DNA from: Enterovibrio sp045679545
Lineage (GTDB): Bacteria > Pseudomonadota > Gammaproteobacteria > Enterobacterales > Vibrionaceae
Length of the DNA: 64,000 nucleotides
Assembly: GCF_045679545.1 (NCBI RefSeq)
Contig: NZ_CP166194.1
Span: 3,451,239 to 3,515,238, forward strand
Reading direction: 5' to 3'
In this document: positions 30,731 through 39,656 of the stretch, piece by piece
How the letters are laid out: each line of letters begins with the position of its first letter
How positions within the stretch are numbered: position 1 is the first letter of the stretch
Position numbers and translations under genes: made by a program
The notes under the pieces: model-generated
Databases searched by the model: none
What the model was told of the DNA's origin: nothing
What the model saw: only the letters and a program-made list of their open reading frames with translations

Positions 30731-32257
30731 TTAACTCGCCAAAGAGGTCAATTGCTTGAGCAAACGATCCATTGAGCGATAGCCCAGCGCCTCGGCCAGG
30801 TGTCCGCGTTGAATATGTAGGTCACCAGAAAGATCAGCAATGGTCCTCGCCACTTTGATGATGCGATGATAAGCACGAATAGAAAGACCTAACCGATGCA
30901 AAGCGGTTTCAAGAAAATCTGCATCCGCTTTTGATAACGGACAATAGGTTTCTATTTCACGGCTTGATAGCAAGCAATTCACTTTCCCCGCCCGCGATAG
31001 CATGACATCTCGCGCTTTTTCGATCCGTGCTTTCACCACGTTAGTGGGCTCACCGCGATCACCGCCTTCAGTCAGCGTACCACGAGGCAACGCGGGAATT
31101 TCAATTGATAAATCAAAGCGATCCAAGAATGGACCGGATAAACGATTCAGATAGCGCAGCGTGGCTTGCGGATTCGATCGCGCCAATTGTCCTTCGTAAT
31201 GACCCGTTGGGCTTGGGTTTAACGCCCCAATCAACTGAAAACGAGAAGGGAAGCGAGTTTTACTGTTCGCACGAGAAATCATCACTTCGCCAGATTCCAA
31301 CGGCTCTCTCAATGAATCCAATACTTTGCGCTCAAACTCGGGCATCTCATCAAGAAATAGAATACCGTTGTGCGCTAAGGATATCTCACCCGGCTTAGGT
31401 ACCGTTCCCCCGCCCACCAATGCTGCCATTGAGCTTGAATGATGCGGAGCACGAAACGGGCGCTGACGCCAATTGCCTTCGTGCAATGGGCGCTCGGTCA
31501 GTGAGGTGATGGCTGCTGTTTCCAGAGCTTCACTCTCACTCATAGGCGGCAATAAATCCGCCATTCGCGACGCCAGCATGGTCTTCCCTGTGCCTGGAGG
31601 ACCTAAGAAAAGTAAATTGTGGGAACCTGCGGCAGATATCTCCAGCGCCCGCTTTCCTTGTTGCTGACCAATAATATCCTGCAGACAGCGATAGTTATCC
31701 TGAGGCGCCGTTTCCATATCATCAGGCTCTTTGAGCATTAAGCTGCCTTGCCCACTGAGATGGCGACACACAGCATTGAGGTCCGGAGCAGATAAGTGAA
31801 TATCACGTCCCACCAAGGCAACCTGCCCACCGTTATCATCGGGAACGACTAACCGTCTGCCTGACTCCCGACAAACAACGGCAGCAGGCAAAGTGCCTTT
31901 TACCGCACGTAGTTGCCCGGAAAGCGCTAGCTCGCCAACAAACTCATGTTTAGAAAGCGCTGTCATCGGGATCTGCCCAGAGGCCGCCAATACGCCGAGC
32001 GCAATCGGTAAATCAAATCTCCCGCCATCTTTGGGGAGGTCGGCAGGCGCAAGGTTCACCGTAATGCGTCTCGCGGGGAACTCAAACCCCGAATTGACAA
32101 TGGCACTACGAACGCGATCTCGCGCTTCTTTGACAGTGGTCTCAGCCAAACCAACCAAGTTGAAGGCAGGAAGCCCGTTACTAATATGCACTTCAACTGT
32201 CACTTGGGGTGCACCGACGCCGACACACGCTCGGCTTTGAATAATGGCAAGATTCAT
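30731..32257 (-). CDS. comM: Competence-related AAA+ helicase ComM (YifB)
   Basis: ComM is a hexameric Mg-chelatase-like helicase. In Haemophilus and Vibrio it promotes branch migration of transformed DNA. The 508-residue protein has an N-terminal Lon-protease-like fold (about 1-170), a Walker A motif GPPGTGKT (219-226), Walker B with ILFLDEMPEF near 300, and a C-terminal sensor-2 region. It is divergent from ilvGMEDA, as yifB is in E. coli. Confidence 0.94.
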   Translation of the reverse strand: MNLAIIQSRACVGVGAPQVTVEVHISNGLPAFNLVGLAETTVKEARDRVRSAIVNSGFEFPARRITVNLAPADLPKDGGRFDLPIALGVLAASGQIPMTALSKHEFVGELALSGQLRAVKGTLPAAVVCRESGRRLVVPDDNGGQVALVGRDIHLSAPDLNAVCRHLSGQGSLMLKEPDDMETAPQDNYRCLQDIIGQQQGKRALEISAAGSHNLLFLGPPGTGKTMLASRMADLLPPMSESEALETAAITSLTERPLHEGNWRQRPFRAPHHSSSMAALVGGGTVPKPGEISLAHNGILFLDEMPEFERKVLDSLREPLESGEVMISRANSKTRFPSRFQLIGALNPSPTGHYEGQLARSNPQATLRYLNRLSGPFLDRFDLSIEIPALPRGTLTEGGDRGEPTNVVKARIEKARDVMLSRAGKVNCLLSSREIETYCPLSKADADFLETALHRLGLSIRAYHRIIKVARTIADLSGDLHIQRGHLAEALGYRSMDRLLKQLTSLAS

Positions 32258-32469
32258 AATGCTCAGTAATTATCTATTTATCTATCAATTAGTTATGTGC
32301 ATAAAGAGATAGTATTACTGCATTACGATGCGAAAAATGTAAAAACTGACCATTTTTTACTTGTCATGCGACGGACGTCTGTGATACCACTAACAGTAGA
32401 CAACATGTATGCAAACAAACGTTGACATAGTCATACACAACCGACACAAGTGACGGTAAAAAACACAAA
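32258..32469 (+). promoter_or_regulatory. comM-ilv divergent regulatory region
   Basis: This 212-base gap holds the promoters for both directions. A consensus -35, TTGACA, is at 32422-32427 for the ilv operon, but its -10 partner is not clear to me. An AT-rich run (TATTTATCTATCAATTAG) lies near the comM side. No gene is visible. Confidence 0.5.
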
Positions 32470-32556
32470 ATGAATCAACTCACGCGCGCCCTAGTCATTA
32501 TTATTTCAATTATCGTGGTGGTACTACCGCGAGGGGCTGCGACGGCGAGAAAATAA
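32470..32556 (+). CDS. ilvL: ilv operon leader peptide IlvL
   Basis: A 28-residue leader reads MNQLTRALVIIISIIVVVLP and ends GAATARK. Ten of twelve residues at 8-19 are Leu, Val or Ile, the end products of the pathway. Ribosome stalling here would set the choice between antiterminator and terminator hairpins just downstream, as in E. coli ilvGMEDA attenuation. The peptide has no other expected function. Confidence 0.9.
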   Translation: MNQLTRALVIIISIIVVVLPRGAATARK

Positions 32557-32580
32557 CACACAAACATCGCAACCAGCCCC
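32533..32580 (+). promoter_or_regulatory. Predicted ilv antiterminator pairing
   Basis: GGGGCTG (32533-32539) inside the end of ilvL can pair with CAGCCCC (32574-32580). The latter is also the 5' arm of the terminator, so the two structures exclude each other. Confidence 0.65.
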
Positions 32581-32607
32581 CGCATCGAAAGGTCCGGGGG
32601 CTTTTTT
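32575..32607 (+). terminator. ilv attenuator terminator
   Basis: AGCCCCC pairs with GGGGGCT and is followed by TTTTTT, 18 bases after the ilvL stop and 110 before ilvG. Confidence 0.88.
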
Positions 32608-32716
32608 AACATTGGATGTCTGGTTGCAATCACGCGTAAGGAAATAGCGGCATGGAACCCTCTCAACAAGCAGATACAGCCTGCATCTCTCATACTCATT
32701 GTCACAGGAGGCTGGT

Positions 32717-34363
32717 ATGACAGGTGCACAGTTAGTGGTTAGCGCATTGCGCCAACAAGGTGTCACCACACTATTCGGTTATCCCGGTGGTGCGATAATG
32801 CCCGTCTACGATGCTTTATATGACGGCGGCCTTGATCACGTCCTTTGTCGCCATGAACAAGGCGCTGCCATGGCCGCTATCGGTTATGCGCGTGCAACAG
32901 GCGGCGTTGGCGTTTGCCTCGCAACATCTGGTCCTGGTGCAACCAACCTGATCACCGGCCTTGCCGATGCCATGATGGACTCGGTGCCTATTGTTGCTAT
33001 TACAGGTCAAGTTGCCAGCCCTCTTATCGGTACCGACGCATTCCAAGAAGTCGATGTTCTTGGCTTGTCGCTCGCCTGTACCAAACACAGTTTTCTGGTC
33101 ACTGACCCCAATGAACTCGCAAAAACCTTGGCTGAAGCCTTTATTGTGGCCCAAGAAGGTCGTCCCGGTCCCGTGCTGGTAGACATTGCTAAAGACGTGC
33201 AACTCGGCCAAATCGAAAATATGTCGACAGTGCAAACTAAAGAGCCATTCGCCCCAAAAGTGTCTACTGCATCTTTGCAAGAGGCGAATGCGCTGATTGC
33301 GGCAAGCAAACAACCGATAGTGTATGTTGGCGGTGGTGTGCAACTGGCGCATGCCACGGATACCTTGCGCCAATTTCTTAATCACAGCCAAATCCCCGCT
33401 ACCTGCACCCTGAAAGGTTTGGGATCGGTTCACCGCGACTACCCTTACTACTTAGGTATGTTAGGCATGCACGGTACAAAAGCGGCCAACCTTGCCGTTC
33501 AACAATCCGATTTACTGATCGTGATCGGTGCGCGTTTTGATGACCGGGTGACAGGCAAGCTCGATACCTTTGCACCCAATGCAACTGTGATTCATATCGA
33601 TATAGACGCCGCCGAGTTCAACAAACTGCGTCGCGCTAATGTTGCCCTTCGCGGTGAGCTAAACACCGTCATACCAGAACTTGGGGAGCCCGCAGACATC
33701 TCACTGTGGCAAACGACAATCAGCACCATGATGAACGATTTTGGCTGGCGCTATGATCACCCTGGCGATGCCATTTATGCGCCGCTTCTCCTTAACCAAT
33801 TGTCGGAGATGATGCCAGATTCCACCGTGGTCGCGACTGATGTGGGTCAGCATCAAATGTGGGTAGCACAGCACGTTCAGCCAAGGCGTCCTGAGAACTT
33901 ACTCACGTCAGCTGGGCTGGGCACGATGGGGTTTGGTTTACCTGCAGCGATGGGCGCCAAAATGGCACGTCCTGATGATGAGGTTGTGTTAGTTTCGGGA
34001 GATGGTTCGTTTATGATGAACGTTCAGGAGCTTGGCACGCTAAAACGGCGTAATATACCCGTCAAAATGGTCCTGCTGGATAACCAGCGTTTGGGAATGG
34101 TACGTCAGTGGCAAGAGCTGTTTTTCGACAAACGCTTTAGTGAGACCAATCTGTCTGACAACCCGGATTTTGTAAGGCTAGCCAGCGCCTTTAATATTCC
34201 AGGCAAAACCATCACCCGAAAAGAAGAAGTCATCCCTGCGCTGCAGGAGATGTTAGCAAGTGATACAGCCTACCTGTTACATGTTGCTATCTCAGAGGAA
34301 GAGAACGTATGGCCGCTGGTTCCACCCGGCGCCGCCAACCAGGATATGTTGGAGAGAACATGA
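32717..34363 (+). CDS. ilvG: Acetolactate synthase II large subunit IlvG
   Basis: IlvG condenses pyruvate with pyruvate or 2-ketobutyrate using thiamine diphosphate. The 548-residue protein carries the ThDP enzyme signature GDGSFMMNVQELGTLKRRNI, the E residue in GYPGGAIMPVYD and the FAD-region GMLGMHGTKAAN. Unlike E. coli K-12, the reading frame is intact. The start at MTGAQL follows AGGAG. The end overlaps the ilvM start by ATGA, typical of coupled translation. Confidence 0.97.
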   Translation: MTGAQLVVSALRQQGVTTLFGYPGGAIMPVYDALYDGGLDHVLCRHEQGAAMAAIGYARATGGVGVCLATSGPGATNLITGLADAMMDSVPIVAITGQVASPLIGTDAFQEVDVLGLSLACTKHSFLVTDPNELAKTLAEAFIVAQEGRPGPVLVDIAKDVQLGQIENMSTVQTKEPFAPKVSTASLQEANALIAASKQPIVYVGGGVQLAHATDTLRQFLNHSQIPATCTLKGLGSVHRDYPYYLGMLGMHGTKAANLAVQQSDLLIVIGARFDDRVTGKLDTFAPNATVIHIDIDAAEFNKLRRANVALRGELNTVIPELGEPADISLWQTTISTMMNDFGWRYDHPGDAIYAPLLLNQLSEMMPDSTVVATDVGQHQMWVAQHVQPRRPENLLTSAGLGTMGFGLPAAMGAKMARPDDEVVLVSGDGSFMMNVQELGTLKRRNIPVKMVLLDNQRLGMVRQWQELFFDKRFSETNLSDNPDFVRLASAFNIPGKTITRKEEVIPALQEMLASDTAYLLHVAISEEENVWPLVPPGAANQDMLERT

Positions 34364-34608
34364 GCCAAGCTCACACCCTACTGATCGACGCAGACGACAA
34401 GCCAGAATTGCTTGAGCGCCTTTTGCGCATCGTGCGTCACCGAGGTTTTCGCCTCACCAGTTTGGACATGCATCATACTGATAGCTGCAATGTGGTTGAA
34501 ATTACCTTGCAAGTCACGAGCGAGCGTCCAATCGCCAACCTACAAAGCCAATTAGACAAGTTATGGGATGTATCACGCGTACGTCTTCTCCCACAAGAAC
34601 AACAGTAA
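34360..34608 (+). CDS. ilvM: Acetolactate synthase II small subunit IlvM
   Basis: This 82-residue ACT-domain protein is the regulatory subunit of IlvG. It shows PELLERLLRIVRHRGFRLTSLDM, the betaalphabeta start of the ACT fold. The start codon overlaps the ilvG stop (ATGA). The 17-residue extension upstream lies within ilvG and is not used. Confidence 0.92.
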   Translation: MSQAHTLLIDADDKPELLERLLRIVRHRGFRLTSLDMHHTDSCNVVEITLQVTSERPIANLQSQLDKLWDVSRVRLLPQEQQ

Positions 34609-34633
34609 TGCGTTATCTAAAAGGATTAAAATA

Positions 34634-35569
34634 ATGGCAAACACAGCGGATTATATTTGGTCAAACGGTGAACTCATTCCTTGGCAAGATGCTAAGGTTC
34701 ACGTACTGACTCATGCCATGCATTATGGCACCTCCGTATTTGAAGGCATTCGTTGCTACGATACGCCAAATGGCCCTATCGTTTTTCGTCACCGTGAGCA
34801 CATGCAGCGTCTCAAAGACAGCGCAAAAATATACCGCTTTCCTATTCCTTATAGCGTCGACGAGCTGATGGAAGCATGCCGCGAAACCTTGCGTGCGAAC
34901 AAACTTAACTCAGCCTATATCCGCCCGCTGGGTTTTGTCGGCAATGTCGGTTTAGGTGTATGCCCGCCGCCAGAAACTGAAATGGAAATAATCATTGCCG
35001 CGTTTGGCTGGGGTTCTTACCTTGGAGAGGAAGCGCTCGCGAGTGGCGTAGATGCCATGATTTCAAGTTGGAACCGTGCCGCACCAAACACGATTCCAAC
35101 CGCAGCCAAAGCAGGCGGTAACTACCTATCTAGCCTATTGGTCGGTGGTGAAGCACGTCGCCATGGTTACGCCGAAGGTATTGCATTGAGCGTCGATGGT
35201 TACCTGTCTGAAGGTGCGGGTGAAAACTTGTTTGTTGTGCGAAACGGCGTCATTTCAACACCACCAGCTACCAGTGCAATCCTACCGGGCATCACACGTG
35301 ATTCGATCATGATTTTGGCTCGTGAAATGGGTTACGAAGTGCGTGAAGAAAACATTGCCCGTGAAGCGCTCTATCTTGCCGATGAAGTCTTCATGACTGG
35401 CACCGCCGCAGAAATCGTTCCAGTACGCAGCGTTGATCAGATCACCGTCGGTGAAGGGACACGCGGCCCAATTACAGAACACGTTCAATCCGCATTCTTT
35501 GGCCTGTTTAATGGCCAAACCGAAGATAAGTGGGGATGGCTAGATCCCGTCTCACCACAATCCAAATAA
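34634..35569 (+). CDS. ilvE: Branched-chain amino acid aminotransferase IlvE
   Basis: IlvE carries out the last step of Val, Leu and Ile synthesis. The 311-residue fold-type IV PLP enzyme has the Schiff-base Lys159 in TIPTAAKAGGNY, the YGTSVFEGIR substrate loop, and EGAGENLFVV. The start at MANTADYIW follows AAAGGATTAAAATA; a longer frame overlaps ilvM and is rejected. Confidence 0.97.
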   Translation: MANTADYIWSNGELIPWQDAKVHVLTHAMHYGTSVFEGIRCYDTPNGPIVFRHREHMQRLKDSAKIYRFPIPYSVDELMEACRETLRANKLNSAYIRPLGFVGNVGLGVCPPPETEMEIIIAAFGWGSYLGEEALASGVDAMISSWNRAAPNTIPTAAKAGGNYLSSLLVGGEARRHGYAEGIALSVDGYLSEGAGENLFVVRNGVISTPPATSAILPGITRDSIMILAREMGYEVREENIAREALYLADEVFMTGTAAEIVPVRSVDQITVGEGTRGPITEHVQSAFFGLFNGQTEDKWGWLDPVSPQSK

Positions 35570-35591
35570 GCAGTATTAAGAGGACAAGGAA

Positions 35592-37433
35592 ATGCCTAAG
35601 TATCGTTCAGCCACCACGACTCATGGCCGCAACATGGCCGGCGCACGTGCCCTTTGGCGCGCAACTGGCGTAAAAGATGAAGATTTCGGCAAACCTATCA
35701 TTGCCGTCGTGAACTCATTTACCCAATTCGTGCCGGGTCACGTTCACTTAAAAGACATGGGCCAACTGGTCGCGCGCGAAATTGAAGCAGCAGGCGGCAT
35801 CGCCAAAGAATTCAACACCATCGCAGTGGATGATGGTATCGCCATGGGCCACGGCGGCATGCTTTACAGCCTGCCATCACGCGAGTTGATTGCCGATTCC
35901 GTCGAATACATGGTGAATGCGCACTGCGCCGATGCCATGGTCTGTATTTCAAACTGCGACAAGATCACCCCAGGAATGCTGATGGCAGCAATGCGCATCA
36001 ATATTCCCGTGATCTTTGTGTCAGGCGGGCCAATGGAAGCGGGCAAAACCAAGCTGTCGGATCAGATCCTAAAACTGGATCTGGTTGATGCCATGATCCA
36101 AGGCGCCGATCCAAGCGTGTCTGACGAACAAAGCGAGCAGATCGAACGTTCTGCGTGCCCAACCTGCGGTTCTTGCTCAGGCATGTTCACCGCTAACTCC
36201 ATGAACTGTTTGACTGAAGCGTTAGGCCTTAGTCAGCCAGGTAACGGTTCGATGTTGGCAACACACGCTGACCGTGAGCAATTGTTCCTTAAAGCAGGCC
36301 AACGCATTGTTGAACTGACCAAGCGTTACTACGAGCAAGATGACGAATCAACCTTGCCACGAACAATTGCTAGCCGAGCTGCATTTGAAAATGCGACAGC
36401 GCTAGATATCGCGATGGGCGGCTCAAGTAACACCGTTCTTCACCTTATCGCTGCCGCACAAGAAGGTGAGATTGACTTTGACTTGGACGATATCGATCGC
36501 ATGTCTCGTCGAGTTCCACATCTTTGCAAAGTGGCGCCTTCAACGCCGAAATATCACATGGAAGACGTGCACCGAGCGGGTGGCGTGATCGGTATCTTGG
36601 GCGAACTCGCACGAGCAAATCTTCTGCACACTGACGTTCCTACCGTGCTCGGCCAAACGATGGCTGACACCATCGCACAATACGACATCATGGTGACCGA
36701 AGACGAAGACGTGAAAGCCTTCTTTCGAGCAGGCCCAGCCGGTATTCGTACCACCAAAGCGTTCTCGCAAAGCTGTCGTTGGGACACCCTAGATAACGAC
36801 CGTGAAAACGGCTGTATCCGAACCCGTGAAAACGCCTTCAGTCAAGAAGGTGGCCTTGCTGTTCTTAGCGGTAACCTTGCGGTTGATGGTTGTATCGTTA
36901 AAACAGCGGGTGTTGATGAAGAGAACCTTGTTTTCCGTGGCCCTGCGCACGTATTTGAAGCCCAAGAAGATGCAGTAAACGGCATTCTCTCTGGTGCTGT
37001 GAAAGCAGGTGAAGTCGTCGTTATTCGCTACGAAGGTCCAAAAGGTGGTCCGGGCATGCAAGAAATGCTGTACCCAACCACCTACCTGAAATCCATGGGC
37101 TTGGGCAAAGCCTGCGCGTTGGTCACAGATGGTCGTTTCTCAGGTGGCACCAGTGGTTTATCTATCGGTCACGTTTCACCAGAAGCGGCGAGTGGTGGCA
37201 CGATTGGTTTGGTGAAGCAAGGCGATATCATTGCTATCGATATCCCTAAACGTTCCATCGTACTGGAGGTGGATGACGCGGAGCTTGCCTCACGTCGCGC
37301 AGAGACAGATGCGCGTGGCTGGAAACCTGTTTCACGTGAACGTGTTGTCTCCCTTGCCCTCAAAGCGTATGCCAGCTTGGCAACCAGTGCCGACAAAGGT
37401 GCAGTGCGCGATAAAAGCAAGTTGGAGGATTAA
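35592..37433 (+). CDS. ilvD: Dihydroxy-acid dehydratase IlvD
   Basis: IlvD dehydrates dihydroxy acids to 2-keto acids in Val and Ile synthesis with an iron-sulfur cluster. The 613-residue protein contains the cluster cysteines in SNCDKITPGM and CPTCGSCSGMFTANSMNCL, and the C-terminal DGRFSGGTSGLSIGHVSPEA. It is in order after ilvE with a 22-base gap and a strong AGGACAAGGA site. Within it lies a near match to a parS centromere site. Confidence 0.97.
   Translation: MPKYRSATTTHGRNMAGARALWRATGVKDEDFGKPIIAVVNSFTQFVPGHVHLKDMGQLVAREIEAAGGIAKEFNTIAVDDGIAMGHGGMLYSLPSRELIADSVEYMVNAHCADAMVCISNCDKITPGMLMAAMRINIPVIFVSGGPMEAGKTKLSDQILKLDLVDAMIQGADPSVSDEQSEQIERSACPTCGSCSGMFTANSMNCLTEALGLSQPGNGSMLATHADREQLFLKAGQRIVELTKRYYEQDDESTLPRTIASRAAFENATALDIAMGGSSNTVLHLIAAAQEGEIDFDLDDIDRMSRRVPHLCKVAPSTPKYHMEDVHRAGGVIGILGELARANLLHTDVPTVLGQTMADTIAQYDIMVTEDEDVKAFFRAGPAGIRTTKAFSQSCRWDTLDNDRENGCIRTRENAFSQEGGLAVLSGNLAVDGCIVKTAGVDEENLVFRGPAHVFEAQEDAVNGILSGAVKAGEVVVIRYEGPKGGPGMQEMLYPTTYLKSMGLGKACALVTDGRFSGGTSGLSIGHVSPEAASGGTIGLVKQGDIIAIDIPKRSIVLEVDDAELASRRAETDARGWKPVSRERVVSLALKAYASLATSADKGAVRDKSKLED
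37328..37343. promoter_or_regulatory. Partial parS-like sequence within ilvD
   Basis: TGTTTCACGTGAACGT matches 13 consecutive bases of the bacterial parS consensus TGTTTCACGTGAAACA, diverging in the last three. It lies about 20 kb from oriC in a gene where the codons (VSRER) would allow it by chance. Confidence 0.3.
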
Positions 37434-37435
37434 TC

Positions 37436-38995
37436 ATGACGCAGGCCCGCCAATCTCATGTACCCGTTCCTCTCAGTAATGCTGAGTATCTCCGCGATAT
37501 TTTGCGTGCGCCTATTTATGAAGTCGCGATTGTTAGCCCACTTCAGGACATGCCGCGCATTTCAACGCGTCTGGATAACCATATCCAGATTAAACGTGAG
37601 GACCGTCAACCGGTACATTCATTCAAATTGCGCGGTGCCTACAACATGATGGCGCAGCTGTCTGACGCTCAAAAACGTGCTGGGGTAATCGCTGCCTCAG
37701 CAGGAAACCATGCGCAAGGCGTTGCCATGTCTGGCCACAAGCTAGGTATCAACGCCACCATCGTCATGCCACGCACTACCCCCGACATTAAAGTTGCGGG
37801 CGTTCGTAGTTTTGGCGGTAATGTTGTGCTGCACGGAAATAATTTTGATGAAGCCAAAACCAAAGCCATAGAACTGGCTAATGAGCATGGATATACCTTT
37901 GTCGCGCCCTTTGATCACCCTGCCATCATTGCAGGACAAGGCACGATTGGTTTGGAATTGCTGCAGCAAAATGGTCATCTGGATTATATTTTCTTGCCTG
38001 TCGGCGGCGGCGGTATTGCGGCAGGTGTTGCTGTGATTGTTAAGCAACTCATGCCGCATATCAAAGTGATTGGCGTAGAAGCGGAAGATTCTGCGTGCTT
38101 GAAAGCGGCGATGGAGGCGGGTGAACCCGTTACACTCGACAACGTAGGCACATTTGCTGATGGCGTAGCGGTGAAGCGCATTGGCGATGAAACCTTCCGC
38201 GTTTGTCACGAGCACCTTGATGACGTTATCACGGTTTCTAGCGATGAAATTTGTGCTGCAATGAAAGACATTTTCGAAGACACTCGCGCCATTTCAGAGC
38301 CTTCAGGGGCACTGTCTTTGGCAGGGCTCAAGCGCTATACCGAGCAGCATCAGCTGAAAGGCAAAAATATGGCGTCTATCTTGTCTGGCGCCAATTTGAA
38401 TTTCCACACTCTTCGTTATGTCTCTGAGCGTGCGGAACTGGGTGAAAAGCGTGAAGGCTTGCTGGCGGTGACCATTCCTGAACGCACGGGCGCTTTCTTA
38501 GATTTTTGCAAGATCTTGGGTGGGCGAGCGGTAACAGAATTTAACTACCGCTACAGCGACGATGCATCAGCAAATATCTTTGTCGGTGTGCGCTTGATGA
38601 ATGGCCAGCAAGAACTTGATGGCATCATTGCCGATCTAAGTAAAGGCGGCTACCCCGTGCAGGATTTGTCTGATGATGAAATGGCGAAAGTACACATTCG
38701 CTACATGATCGGTGGACGTCCAACCAAAGTGATGAAGGAGCGCTTATACAGCTTTGAATTCCCAGAATACCCTGGCGCTCTGCTGCGCTTTTTGAACACG
38801 TTGGGAACACACTGGAACATCAGTCTCTTCAATTATCGCAACCACGGTGCCGACTATGGCCGAGTGCTGTGCGGCTTTGAGTTAGAAGATAAAGATCTGC
38901 TATCGTTTACCGCGCATCTTAAAGAATTAGGGTATTCCTGGAAAGACGAGACGGAAAGCCTCTCTTACCAATTTTTCCTGTCTAAGGAAAGCTGA
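37436..38995 (+). CDS. ilvA: Biosynthetic threonine deaminase IlvA
   Basis: IlvA makes 2-ketobutyrate from threonine, the committing step of isoleucine synthesis, and is feedback-inhibited by Ile. The 519-residue protein has PLP Lys64 in HSFKLRGA, a glycine loop VGGGGIAAG (near 190) and two C-terminal ACT-like regulatory domains (about 330-519), as in E. coli. It is the last gene of the operon, with the ribosome-binding GGAGG in the end of ilvD. Confidence 0.97.
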   Translation: MTQARQSHVPVPLSNAEYLRDILRAPIYEVAIVSPLQDMPRISTRLDNHIQIKREDRQPVHSFKLRGAYNMMAQLSDAQKRAGVIAASAGNHAQGVAMSGHKLGINATIVMPRTTPDIKVAGVRSFGGNVVLHGNNFDEAKTKAIELANEHGYTFVAPFDHPAIIAGQGTIGLELLQQNGHLDYIFLPVGGGGIAAGVAVIVKQLMPHIKVIGVEAEDSACLKAAMEAGEPVTLDNVGTFADGVAVKRIGDETFRVCHEHLDDVITVSSDEICAAMKDIFEDTRAISEPSGALSLAGLKRYTEQHQLKGKNMASILSGANLNFHTLRYVSERAELGEKREGLLAVTIPERTGAFLDFCKILGGRAVTEFNYRYSDDASANIFVGVRLMNGQQELDGIIADLSKGGYPVQDLSDDEMAKVHIRYMIGGRPTKVMKERLYSFEFPEYPGALLRFLNTLGTHWNISLFNYRNHGADYGRVLCGFELEDKDLLSFTAHLKELGYSWKDETESLSYQFFLSKES

Positions 38996-39024
38996 AGATT
39001 CAATACCTGAAATGCGCAAAAAAG

Positions 39025-39053
39025 AAAAAGCCCAGCAACTGCTTGGGCTTTTA
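39025..39053. terminator. Bidirectional terminator between ilvA and the XRE gene
   Basis: AAAGCCCAGCA and TGCTTGGGCTTT form a stem with one bulged base, with A's before and T's after. Confidence 0.8.
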
Positions 39054-39057
39054 ATTT

Positions 39058-39429
39058 CTATTCATCGCTTTCTGATGACTTCATGATCACCATGTACTCT
39101 GCTAACAACAAAGCCTGATCCATCACGAGATTACGCGCCGAAAGAGGGAGTTGATTAAACAATAACAATAAGTTATTCAAATCATCCCTGTGTGTAAACG
39201 CGATATCACTTCGCGTACTTTCGCCGTATAAAAACCAATTCAACGGACGGCCTGTTACGTCAGCAATCGTAGCAAGTGAAGAGACTTTTGGTTCAGTCTT
39301 ACCTGACTCAATATCTAAATAAGTCTGTCGCGCCACATCAAGATGCTGCGCCATTTCCACTTGCGTGATCTCTCGGTACTCTCGCGCTTCTCTGATGCGC
39401 TGTGCAACGTGAGATTTGACAATCAACAT
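39058..39429 (-). CDS. XRE-family helix-turn-helix regulator (copy 1)
   Basis: This 123-residue protein has an N-terminal Cro/CI-type helix-turn-helix (about 6-62: VAQRIREAREYREITQVEMAQHLDVARQTYLDIESGKTEPKVSSLATIA) and a helical C-terminal region (DDLNNLLLLFNQLPLSARNLVMDQALLLAEYM). It is clearly paralogous to the gene immediately upstream. The ATG start was favoured over an in-frame GTG five codons earlier because GGGG lies nearer it. Target genes are unknown. Confidence 0.85.
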   Translation of the reverse strand: MLIVKSHVAQRIREAREYREITQVEMAQHLDVARQTYLDIESGKTEPKVSSLATIADVTGRPLNWFLYGESTRSDIAFTHRDDLNNLLLLFNQLPLSARNLVMDQALLLAEYMVIMKSSESDE

Positions 39430-39444
39430 CGTATCTTGCCCCAC

Positions 39445-39656
39445 AACTCTTTGCCACAGTGTCGGGATCGATTCCTTTCACTGTCGCTCTCTCTACTGCT
39501 AGATCCTGCATTATGCACAGCGCAGTCACGTTCACATGTAAAGCATCATTGAATTGTGAATTCGGGCTGCCGTTGCCTAAGCCAGATGACAAGGCTTTCG
39601 TGCAATACCTATTTTGGCAGGCAAGGCTTGGCGAAGCCTGCCAAGTAAGTAAGTGC
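39445..39656 (-). other. Spacer between the paralogous XRE genes with an inverted repeat
   Basis: The gap includes TTGGCAGGC (39614-39622) and GCCTGCCAA (39636-39644), with an inner alternative hairpin AGGCTT-GGCG-AAGCCT. No T tract follows on either strand, so it is not a standard terminator. It might be a processing site or an operator. Confidence 0.4.

Noticed and set aside
32816..33433. 205-residue minus-strand open frame
   Set aside because: It is antisense to ilvG, whose protein match is unambiguous.
37742..38215. 157-residue minus-strand open frame
   Set aside because: It is antisense to ilvA; it has no recognisable domain.
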